Source: Treponema sp.
GTDB taxonomy: Bacteria > Spirochaetota > Spirochaetia > Treponematales > Breznakiellaceae
DNA: 5,061 bases
Direction: 5' to 3'
NCBI GenBank assembly: GCA_031288815.1
Contig: JAITQR010000004.1
Span: forward strand, 1 to 5,061
Position 1 is the first letter of the stretch. Each line of letters starts with the position of its first letter. The position numbers and the translations under genes were made by a program. Positions 1-5,061 of the stretch are shown piece after piece. The notes beneath the pieces are model-generated. The model ran no database searches. It had not been told where the DNA came from and worked only from the letters and a program-made list of their open reading frames with translations.

Positions 1-24
1 CGGGAGGAGGGCCGGGAAGAAGGT
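1..24 (+). repeat. Two in-frame 12-base tandem units encoding REEG-REEG
   Basis: Units 1-12 (CGGGAGGAGGGC) and 13-24 (CGGGAAGAAGGT) match at 9 of 12 bases. All three differences are at third codon positions and are synonymous, so the protein repeat is kept while the DNA has diverged. The array probably continues leftward outside the window. In Rpn-like proteins such repeats form a charged linker or helix before the C-terminal segment. Confidence 0.7.
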
Positions 25-129
25 CAAAACACGATTCTGGAATTGATGAAACAGGGATACTCTGCGGAGCAAATTGAAGCCATCCTCGCGACGGGCAAAG
101 CGGAGAGCGCCGAAACCGCCGGAAAGTAA
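1..129 (+). CDS. C-terminal end of an Rpn-like nuclease/putative transposase protein (5' truncated by window)
   Basis: An open frame enters from the left edge and ends at TAA 127-129, giving 42 residues. The tail reads REEGREEG, then a short helix-like segment around ILELMKQGYSAEQIEAIL. Tandem charged REEG-type repeats followed by a small 'G(Y/F)S.E.I..I' motif are typical of the C-terminus of Rpn family proteins (PD-(D/E)XK nuclease, annotated as recombination-promoting nuclease or putative transposase), which are abundant in treponemes. In E. coli such proteins are DNA endonucleases linked to recombination and phage defence. The nuclease domain lies outside the window, so the family call rests only on the tail. 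The gene converges with the Rsm22-like gene and ends in its own hairpin terminator. Other proteins with a charged repeat tail are possible. Confidence 0.68.
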   Translation, partial: REEGREEGQNTILELMKQGYSAEQIEAILATGKAESAETAGK

Positions 130-140
130 GGCGGTTTTTT
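113..140 (+). terminator. Rho-independent terminator overlapping the stop codon of the Rpn-like gene
   Basis: AAACCGCC (113-120) pairs perfectly with GGCGGTTT (130-137), giving an 8-bp stem with a 9-base loop (121-129) that holds the last two codons and the TAA stop. The 3' arm runs into six T residues (135-140), as expected for intrinsic termination on the plus strand. On the minus strand the same hairpin would follow the Rsm22-like stop codon by a few bases, but its U tract is only TTT before CGG, so it should terminate leftward transcription more weakly. Confidence 0.75.
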
Positions 141-150
141 CAGGTTCCTG

Positions 151-1344
151 TTACACATCCCCTAACAGCGCGCCGCTTTTAAGATCCCGCCCGGCGCCGA
201 GTTTTACCCGGGCCAGGGCCCCCGAGGGCAGATCCTCAAGCCTCCGTCTGCCGCCCCTTACCAGAACCAGCCCTTGTTCCCCGCAGCCGTAACGGCCGTA
301 AAGATCTCCCCCGGCGGGCAGGGGGAAGGGATCCGAGAGGATCCGGAGAGAGACCCGCTCCGGGCCCTCAGCCGCCCCGGCCCCGGTGCCCGGGTTTTTT
401 CCCACGAACAGAAAACTCGCCGTGGCCCGCTCCTTGGGAATACCCGCCGCCGCCGAGAGGTTCCGCAGGGCCCGAGGGGCGTCTTCCGTGTCGAAGGCGA
501 AGTGACACCACTTGGCGGCTCTTTTTCCCTCCCGGTTTTTCCCCTCTCCCAGCGGGCAGGGGCCGGGGTGGAGGCAGGGCGATAAGGGTGAATAGCCTAA
601 AGGGAGGAAAGAGGCCCGGAGGAGGCTGATAAATTCCCCGGAGCGGGGAACCCCCGGCTCAAGCGCCAGGACGCGGCCCCCCTCCCCGCCAAGGCCCGCG
701 AGAAAGGCGGCATGGTTTTTCGCCAGGAGGCCCAGGGCGCCGGTATCTTCCGGAGGGATGGGCTGGCAGATCTCGTTGTAGAGGTAGAGGGCGGCGACGA
801 GGGCCGGCGCTTTGCCCCGTAGCTCCACCGAAAGGGGCCGGCCCCGGCCGGCTCGGACTTCCCCGGTGATGGTTTTTACGGCCCAGGGACAGTTTTCCCC
901 GGCCAGGGCGGTGAAAAATTTCCTCCCCGCCTCCAGCGCCGCGCCGCTCCGGTCAAGGCAGCGGAATTCCAGGGGGATTGACCGGAGTTCGGGTCTGCAT
1001 ATCCAGAGGGCCGCCGGCAGGGTAAGGGGGCCGGAACCCAGATCCGCCACCGCGTCCCCGGGGGCAAGGGGCAGATCCAGGCCGGGAAGGAGGCGGCAAA
1101 GGCGGTAGAGGTTCCAGGGGAGGAAGTAGCGGAGGTAGGCGGAAAGCAGGGGCGGCCGGTTCAGGTAGGAGAGGCTCCGCTCGTTCCGGGCGCTGGTGAG
1201 GAGCCGGGAAAGTTCCGCCACGTCGCCGGGGAGATTCCCCCGGAAACGGCCGGGGACGGGGAAGGTCCTGTCGATCAGGGGGAGGAGGGCGTCCAAATCC
1301 CGGCGGATGCCGGAGGCAAGAGGCGGAAAGAGTTCAGTCCCCAT
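151..1344 (-). CDS. Rsm22-like ribosomal small-subunit methyltransferase-fold protein with candidate Fe-S cysteines
   Basis: The protein has 397 residues from ATG 1344. It carries a SAM-binding Rossmann motif I (VADLGSGPLTLPAA, residues 99-112), a preceding SAYLRYFLPWNLYRL segment (68-82), an ALEPGVPRSG motif (227-236) and a cysteine set C257-x5-C263 (CLHPGPC), C280 (WCHF) and C354 (YGCG). This order matches the Rsm22/METTL17 family, which acts on or near small-subunit rRNA during ribosome assembly; its mitochondrial members bind a [4Fe-4S] cluster through four cysteines. Methylation activity is not certain for the family, so I assign a fold and likely ribosomal role only. Starting at 1410 would add 22 residues without resemblance to the family, so 1344 is preferred. 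That ATG overlaps the end of the MerR gene by 11 bases and has no clear Shine-Dalgarno sequence, suggesting translational coupling. The spacer between C263 and C280 is basic and rather long. The gene is visibly GC-rich. Confidence 0.85.
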   Translation of the reverse strand: MGTELFPPLASGIRRDLDALLPLIDRTFPVPGRFRGNLPGDVAELSRLLTSARNERSLSYLNRPPLLSAYLRYFLPWNLYRLCRLLPGLDLPLAPGDAVADLGSGPLTLPAALWICRPELRSIPLEFRCLDRSGAALEAGRKFFTALAGENCPWAVKTITGEVRAGRGRPLSVELRGKAPALVAALYLYNEICQPIPPEDTGALGLLAKNHAAFLAGLGGEGGRVLALEPGVPRSGEFISLLRASFLPLGYSPLSPCLHPGPCPLGEGKNREGKRAAKWCHFAFDTEDAPRALRNLSAAAGIPKERATASFLFVGKNPGTGAGAAEGPERVSLRILSDPFPLPAGGDLYGRYGCGEQGLVLVRGGRRRLEDLPSGALARVKLGAGRDLKSGALLGDV

Positions 1345-1657
1345 CGTTTTTTGTCTTAACCCGAAAATAAAGAGCCGCCAGATCGGAACGCAGGGCGGCA
1401 AGCTGGGCATGAAGATCCTGGTAGTTCCCCGAGGCTTCCCGGAACAGTTCTTCCCTGGCCCCGGTAATGGTAAAACGCCGCTGGTAGAGCAGGTACTTGA
1501 GCCGGAGGAATATCTGCAGATCCCTGTCCGAATAGTGCAGTTTCCCGGAAGTATCCTTTTTGGGCTGAATCAGGGGGATCTCCTTCTCCCAGTACCGCAG
1601 GACATGGATCTTTACCTTGAGGAGCCGTTCCAGGTCCCGTATTCCGTAACTGCCCAC
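1334..1657 (-). CDS. Small MerR-type helix-turn-helix regulator without effector domain
   Basis: This 107-residue protein starts at GTG 1657. Residues 4-70 form a MerR-type winged helix-turn-helix: YGIRDLERLLKV, then the recognition-region HVLRYWEKEIPLI, the wing around PKKDTSGKLHYSDRDL, and LKYLLYQRRFTITGAREEL. The remaining residues (about 75-103) look helical and could form the antiparallel coiled-coil dimer typical of MerR proteins. There are no cysteine or ligand-binding domains, so the signal sensed, if any, is unknown. A GGAAAAGG stretch (1672-1679) lies about 14 bases before the GTG, farther than ideal. No other ATG/GTG/TTG exists in frame upstream before the stop at 1724-1726, which supports this start. 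It begins 11 bases after der ends and overlaps the Rsm22-like gene, so it is translated within the same unit. Targets are unknown; self-regulation of the unit is possible but no operator is obvious. Confidence 0.87.
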   Translation of the reverse strand: MGSYGIRDLERLLKVKIHVLRYWEKEIPLIQPKKDTSGKLHYSDRDLQIFLRLKYLLYQRRFTITGAREELFREASGNYQDLHAQLAALRSDLAALYFRVKTKNDGD

Positions 1658-1668
1658 CGCCGCGCCCG

Positions 1669-3078
1669 CTACCTTTTCCGCCGGCTCTCCCGGTGGGGCC
1701 CGGAGGCGGAACGGGGCCCGGTCTTAGCCCCCGCGGGACGGATTTCAAGGTTAACCGGGATCAGGGAAAAGCCCAGATCCTTCCTGATCCGGTTCCTGAG
1801 GTAAGCGGCGTAGGATTCGCTTAGGGCCTGGGGCCGGGAAGCGAAGAAGATGAAGCGTACCGGATTCTCCGACTTCTGCACCCCGTACTTTACCTTGAAG
1901 CGCGTCCGGGGGCCGACTGGAGGCGGATACTCCTCCAGCCAGCGTTCCAGGGCCTGATTAAGCCGGGCGGTCTCGATATGGGTATTGAGCTGGCCGTACA
2001 TCGTAACGGCCGTGTCCAGCAGCTTGTCCACGCCGGTTCCGTCCGCGGCGCTTATCGCCAGGATGGGGGCAAATTCCATCTGGCCGAAGAGAAAGCGTAT
2101 CCGGTCGCTCACCGCCTCAAAGGTATTCTTAACTTTGGGCATGGTGTCCCACTTGTTCAGGGTCAGGATGATCCCCCGGCCCTTGTCGTGGGCCAGGGCG
2201 GCGATTTTCTTGTCCTGATCCGAAAGCCCCTCGGCCGCGTCGATCATGAGGAACACGATGTCGGCGGAATCGATGCTTTTTATCGCCCGGTTTACCGAAT
2301 AGTACTCGATGTTTTCCGTCACCTTGGACTTGCGCCGGATGCCCGCCGTGTCGAGAACCTGGAATTCCCGGTTCTTCCAGGAAAAACTCCCCTCCACCAC
2401 GTCCCGGGTTGTGCCGGGGATCTCGCTCACGATGCTCGCCCCGGAAGCGGTAAGCCGGTTGCTCAGGGTGGATTTTCCCGTGTTGGGCTTCCCCAGCAGG
2501 GCGATACGGATGGGCCGCCTTTCGGCCTCCTGGGCTTCCACCTTTGAAAAATCCAGCCGGGAGACAATGGCCTCTTCCAATTCCCCGATATTGTCCCCGT
2601 GTTCGGCGGAGATCATCAGTATCCCGGAGAAGCCGAAGGAGAGGAGGTTCCACGCGTCGGCCTCCCGCCGGCCTCCCTCGGTCTTGTTCACCGCCACCAG
2701 AAGCCGGCTCTGGTAAGGCCGGAGGAAACCGATAAATTCCTCATCCTCGGCGGAAAGTTCCCCCGCCTCCAGGAGCAGCACGATAAGATCGGCCCGCTCC
2801 AGGGTCTCCAGGGTCTTGGCCACTATCAGATCGTCAAGATTATCCGTCTCGTCTTCCCGGTCCAGCTTGAAGCCCCCGGTGTCGATAAGCCGCAGGGGTT
2901 TGCCGGCGATAAGGGCCTCGGCCTCCACCGGATCGCGGGTTACCCCCGGGGTGGGGTCGGTAATCGCCCGGCGCCGGTGGAGCAGACGGTTAAAGAGGGT
3001 GGATTTTCCCACATTGGGACGGCCCACCAGGACTACCACCGGAAGGCCACGGTACTTAACAGCCCGATTCTGTTCCAT
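1669..3078 (-). CDS. der: Ribosome biogenesis GTPase Der (EngA)
   Basis: Der is the only bacterial GTPase family with two tandem G domains; it binds the 50S subunit and promotes its late maturation in the cytoplasm. The 469-residue protein shows both. GD1 has GRPNVGKS (19-26), PGVTRD (44-49), DTGG (66-69), NKTE (131-134) and SA (157-158). GD2 has GKPNTGKS (196-203), PGTTRD (221-226), DTAG (243-246) followed by the basic IRRKSK, NKWD (308-311) and SA (342-343). A KH-like RNA-binding domain follows (about 370-446), with PPP at 385-387 and KVKYGVQ (395-401). A basic tail ends in RRKR. The length is near the family norm. The oddity is NKTE in place of the usual NKxD in GD1. ATG 3078 lies 16 bases after ptsI ends; only a weak GGGG precedes it, so coupling to ptsI translation is likely. 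Confidence 0.98.
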   Translation of the reverse strand: MEQNRAVKYRGLPVVVLVGRPNVGKSTLFNRLLHRRRAITDPTPGVTRDPVEAEALIAGKPLRLIDTGGFKLDREDETDNLDDLIVAKTLETLERADLIVLLLEAGELSAEDEEFIGFLRPYQSRLLVAVNKTEGGRREADAWNLLSFGFSGILMISAEHGDNIGELEEAIVSRLDFSKVEAQEAERRPIRIALLGKPNTGKSTLSNRLTASGASIVSEIPGTTRDVVEGSFSWKNREFQVLDTAGIRRKSKVTENIEYYSVNRAIKSIDSADIVFLMIDAAEGLSDQDKKIAALAHDKGRGIILTLNKWDTMPKVKNTFEAVSDRIRFLFGQMEFAPILAISAADGTGVDKLLDTAVTMYGQLNTHIETARLNQALERWLEEYPPPVGPRTRFKVKYGVQKSENPVRFIFFASRPQALSESYAAYLRNRIRKDLGFSLIPVNLEIRPAGAKTGPRSASGPHRESRRKR

Positions 3079-3094
3079 TTCGCGGACGCCCCGG

Positions 3095-4843
3095 TTAAAC
3101 GGTGAGTTCCAGAGGACAGTATTCGGCCATCCAGGATGTCACTAAGGCGTCGTTCTGTTTCCAGGAACTCCCCCGCAGGGCTTCTTCCGCGAGTTTACGG
3201 CAGTCTTCCAGGGATAGTTCCCGCACGATCCGTTTTATCTGGGGAATGGTCTGGGCGGTCATGCTGAATTCATCCAGCCCGAGCCCCAGGAGCAGGGCGG
3301 TACAGCGCGGATCTCCCGCCATCTCCCCGCACATGGCCGCCTTGATGCCCGCCTGGTGGGCGAACTCGATGATGCCTTTAAGAAGCCGCAGGATCGCCGG
3401 GTGGGTGGCCCGGGCCAGGTAGTTTACCCGCTCGTTACCCCGATCCACCGCCAGGGTGTACTGTATCAGATCGTTGGTCCCTATGGAGAAAAAATCGGAG
3501 TGTTCCGCCAGGATATCCGCGGTAACCGCGGCGGAGGGCACCTCGATCATGACGCCCACCTCGATATCCTCGGCGTAGGCCTGTCCCTTGGCGCGGCATT
3601 CCGCCTTGGCCTCTTCCAGGAAGCCCCGGGCCTGCTCCAACTCCTCAATCCCGGAGATAAGGGGAAACAGGATCTTCACATTCCCGCTCACGCTGGAACG
3701 GAGGATGGCCCTGAGCTGGGTTTTGAAAAGATCCGGCAGGGCCAGGGAAAAACGGATGGCCCTCCAGCCCAGGAGGGGGTTCTTCTCGTCGGCGGCCCGG
3801 AAGTCGGGGAGTATCTTGTCCCCGCCAATGTCCACGGTGCGGATGGTTACCGGCCTTCCCCCAAGGGCCTTAAGCACCCTGGTATAGGCCTGGTACTGGC
3901 GCTCCTCCTCCGCGGCCTGCCCGGTGGCGAGGAAGAGGAATTCGGAACGGTAAAGCCCTATGCCTTCCGCGCCGTAGTTCAGTACTCTATCCGCCTCCTC
4001 GGGGATCTCTATGTTCGCGTTAAGGACAATCCTGAAGCCGTCCTTGGTTTCCGCGGGAAGATTTTTGACGGACATGGATTCCTTAAGCCGTTTGTCGTAC
4101 CTGGCGCTTTCCTCTTTGAAGCCCTCAAGCTCCTGTTTGGCGGGGTTTACAAAAACCTCCCCGGTACCGCCGTTCACCATCAGGGTATCCCCCTCGCTGA
4201 TCTCTTTGGTAGCCGTAGCCAGGCCAAGCACTGCGGGGATACCGAAGGCCCTGGCGAGAATGGCCATGTGGCTCGTCCGCCCCCCCTCGTTGGTAAGCAC
4301 GGCCTTAACCCGGGAACGGTTCATGGTAAGAAGCTCGGAGGGGAGGATGTCATGGGCCACCACGATCACGTCCCGGTCCAGTTCCGCCAGGGAAAAGTGC
4401 TTGACATCCAGCAGCTCATCGAGAAGCCGCCGGGAGATATCGCTGATATCCACCGATCGTTCCCGGAAGAGGGGATCCGGTGAATCCAGCATCTTCTGTA
4501 TCATCTCCCGGGCAACATCCCAGACCACCCACTCCATGTTGAGATGGGTCTCGTTGAACCGGGCCTTAAGCTGATCCTGGAAATCAGGATCGTCCAGCAT
4601 CATGATATGGGCGGCGAAAATATCCGCCTGCTCCTTGCTCATCTCCCGGATAGCCCGCTCATGGATAAGGCTAAGCTCGGCCATGGCGTTGTTAATCGCC
4701 TTTTCCAACCGTTTCAATTCTTCACCGATGTGCCGTTTGGGGATACTGAAACGGGGAATATCGGGGGATTCGCTCTCCAAAAAGAGAAACGCCTTACCCA
4801 CAATTATTCCCGGCGACGCGGGGATTCCGGAAAGTTTTTTCAT
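3095..4843 (-). CDS. ptsI: Phosphoenolpyruvate-protein phosphotransferase (PTS Enzyme I)
   Basis: Enzyme I takes phosphate from PEP onto a histidine and passes it to HPr, starting the cytoplasmic phosphotransferase cascade that drives sugar uptake or, in many spirochaetes, mainly regulation. The 582-residue protein is full length. The N-terminal part opens LSGIPASPG (4-12) and carries the phosphohistidine in GGRTSHMAILAR (187-198; H192). The C-terminal PEP-binding barrel has GIGLYRSE (294-301; R299), R335, E434, N457/D458 in GTNDLIQYTLAVDR (455-468; R468) and C505 in MCGEMAGD. Each is offset by +3 from the well-studied E. coli residues, so the active site looks intact. It is the first gene of the leftward unit; neither HPr nor a sugar permease lies in the window. 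ATG 4843 is supported because the conserved sequence begins three residues later. No Shine-Dalgarno sequence precedes it, and the promoter lies immediately upstream. Confidence 0.98.
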   Translation of the reverse strand: MKKLSGIPASPGIIVGKAFLFLESESPDIPRFSIPKRHIGEELKRLEKAINNAMAELSLIHERAIREMSKEQADIFAAHIMMLDDPDFQDQLKARFNETHLNMEWVVWDVAREMIQKMLDSPDPLFRERSVDISDISRRLLDELLDVKHFSLAELDRDVIVVAHDILPSELLTMNRSRVKAVLTNEGGRTSHMAILARAFGIPAVLGLATATKEISEGDTLMVNGGTGEVFVNPAKQELEGFKEESARYDKRLKESMSVKNLPAETKDGFRIVLNANIEIPEEADRVLNYGAEGIGLYRSEFLFLATGQAAEEERQYQAYTRVLKALGGRPVTIRTVDIGGDKILPDFRAADEKNPLLGWRAIRFSLALPDLFKTQLRAILRSSVSGNVKILFPLISGIEELEQARGFLEEAKAECRAKGQAYAEDIEVGVMIEVPSAAVTADILAEHSDFFSIGTNDLIQYTLAVDRGNERVNYLARATHPAILRLLKGIIEFAHQAGIKAAMCGEMAGDPRCTALLLGLGLDEFSMTAQTIPQIKRIVRELSLEDCRKLAEEALRGSSWKQNDALVTSWMAEYCPLELTV

Positions 4844-4851
4844 TTGCTTGC

Positions 4852-4880
4852 AGGATAATATAAAGATATGGCTCTGTCAA
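4852..4880 (-). promoter_or_regulatory. Sigma-70-type promoter of ptsI, predicting a near-leaderless transcript
   Basis: Read on the minus strand, a perfect -35 TTGACA (4880-4875) is followed by a 17-base spacer (4874-4858), AT-rich in its second half, and a -10 TATCCT (4857-4852, 4 of 6 to consensus). With usual spacing the start site falls near A 4845, only two bases before the ptsI ATG at 4843. TATATT and TATTAT overlap this region but would give spacers of 12 and 14 bases, which are too short. No second promoter is evident farther upstream. The position of the start site is inferred. Confidence 0.72.
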
Positions 4881-4927
4881 ACATAATACGGGTTCCGTCA
4901 CACAGGCGAACGGTTGCGGAAGGGCGT

Positions 4928-4936
4928 AAAGGAGGG
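4928..4936 (+). promoter_or_regulatory. Strong Shine-Dalgarno sequence for the cysteine-motif gene
   Basis: AAAGGAGGG closely complements the 3' end of 16S rRNA. It lies 13 bases before ATG 4950, somewhat longer than ideal, but no start codon lies between them in the same frame. It is the only strong ribosome binding site in the window and supports 4950 as a real start. Confidence 0.62.
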
Positions 4937-4949
4937 TAAATTCGGGCTT

Positions 4950-5061
4950 ATGGAAGGGAAAACCGGCCCGCAGGCGCCGAATTGTCTCCAGTGTTCCTAC
5001 TTTAAGGTTACCTGGGATCCTGTTTTTCCCCGTTCCTGCCTCCTTTTTGGGATAAAATGCC
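4950..5061 (+). CDS. Small cysteine-motif protein of unknown function (3' truncated by window)
   Basis: The first 37 codons are visible and the frame is still open at the edge. After a short polar start the protein reads NCLQCSYFKVTWDPVFPRSC, then LLFGIKC, placing cysteines at residues 12, 15, 30 and 37. This CxxC-(Y/F)-TWDP-FP-C-FG-K pattern resembles a widespread family of short uncharacterised bacterial proteins, sometimes labelled uracil-DNA glycosylase without good reason. The CxxC and later cysteines suggest zinc or another metal site, but no function can be given. It is transcribed divergently from ptsI. The start is supported by the Shine-Dalgarno match at 4928-4936; a TTG at 4914 is in frame but lies upstream of that site and is less likely. 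No clear promoter is seen for it within 4844-4927. Confidence 0.75.
   Translation, partial: MEGKTGPQAPNCLQCSYFKVTWDPVFPRSCLLFGIKC

Larger units (their letters stand above)
151..4845 (-). other. Predicted four-gene transcription unit ptsI-der-merR-like-rsm22-like
   Basis: Four codirectional genes are separated by 16, 11 and -11 bases with no terminator-like hairpin between them. A promoter lies at the upstream end and a hairpin just beyond the downstream end. Co-transcription is inferred from spacing. The grouping places Enzyme I with two ribosome-assembly-type proteins and a small DNA-binding protein; whether that reflects shared regulation or only neighbourhood cannot be told from the sequence. 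Confidence 0.65.

Noticed and set aside
1345..1410. Upstream ATG at 1410 as the start of the Rsm22-like gene
   Set aside because: It would add 22 residues that overlap the MerR gene and do not resemble the family; ATG 1344 fits the coupled overlap better.
1658..1723. N-terminal extension of the MerR protein into der
   Set aside because: The frame is open back to a stop at 1724-1726 but contains no ATG, GTG or TTG start before 1657, and the MerR fold starts right after 1657.
1196..1804. 202-residue plus-strand open frame spanning the der end, the MerR gene and the Rsm22-like start
   Set aside because: It crosses three well-supported minus-strand genes and its composition is basic and low in recognisable motifs.
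1978..2547. 189-residue open frame on the plus strand opposite der
   Set aside because: Antisense shadow of the conserved G domains of Der, with no protein-family features.
3079..3094. Possible terminator or regulatory hairpin between ptsI and der
   Set aside because: The 16-base gap is GC-rich but shows no stable stem and no T tract on the minus strand.
3356..4483. 375-residue open frame on the plus strand opposite ptsI
   Set aside because: It lies wholly antisense to an intact Enzyme I gene, has no recognisable domain and no ribosome binding site; long antisense frames are expected in GC-rich genes.
4882..4887. CATAAT as a plus-strand -10 for the cysteine-motif gene
   Set aside because: Five of six bases match, but no acceptable -35 lies 16-18 bases upstream (the position holds TATAAA), so it is not listed as a promoter.
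4895..4913. CCGT/ACGG inverted repeat in the divergent region as an operator
   Set aside because: Only four paired bases with an 11-base gap and no extension; expected by chance.

Overview
The window looks like a GC-rich stretch of a spirochaete chromosome, most probably a treponeme relative such as those of insect or animal guts. This is inferred from protein flavour (a treponeme-like MerR protein and Rsm22-like protein, and an Rpn-type tail with REEG repeats), not from a marker gene, so the genus is uncertain. It carries four complete genes, all on the minus strand, and two partial genes on the plus strand at the window edges. I see no rRNA, tRNA, CRISPR array, IS end or prophage marker, and no gene-free stretch longer than about 106 bases.

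Right edge: positions 4844-4949 are a divergent intergenic region. Rightward, a small cysteine-motif protein starts at 4950 behind a strong Shine-Dalgarno sequence and runs off the end. Leftward, a good sigma-70-type promoter (TTGACA, 17-base spacer, TATCCT) sits so close to the ptsI start codon that the predicted transcript has almost no leader.

Middle: from right to left the minus strand reads ptsI (PTS Enzyme I, 582 aa), der (double GTPase for 50S subunit assembly, 469 aa), a minimal MerR-type DNA-binding protein (107 aa) and an Rsm22-like methyltransferase-fold protein with four candidate Fe-S cysteines (397 aa). The gaps are 16, 11 and -11 bases, so this is very likely one transcription unit. 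It joins a PEP-dependent phosphorelay enzyme to two ribosome-biogenesis-type proteins with a small regulator between them. No gene in the unit has a strong, well-placed Shine-Dalgarno sequence.

Left edge: the last 42 codons of an Rpn-like (PD-(D/E)XK nuclease/'putative transposase') gene end at 129. A hairpin terminator whose loop contains the stop codon separates it from the converging Rsm22-like gene.

The genes are mostly housekeeping. The points most worth checking are the near-leaderless ptsI start, the overlapping MerR/Rsm22-like pair, the conserved Fe-S ligand set, and the unusual G4 motif in the first GTPase domain of Der. I see no convincing new multi-gene system.
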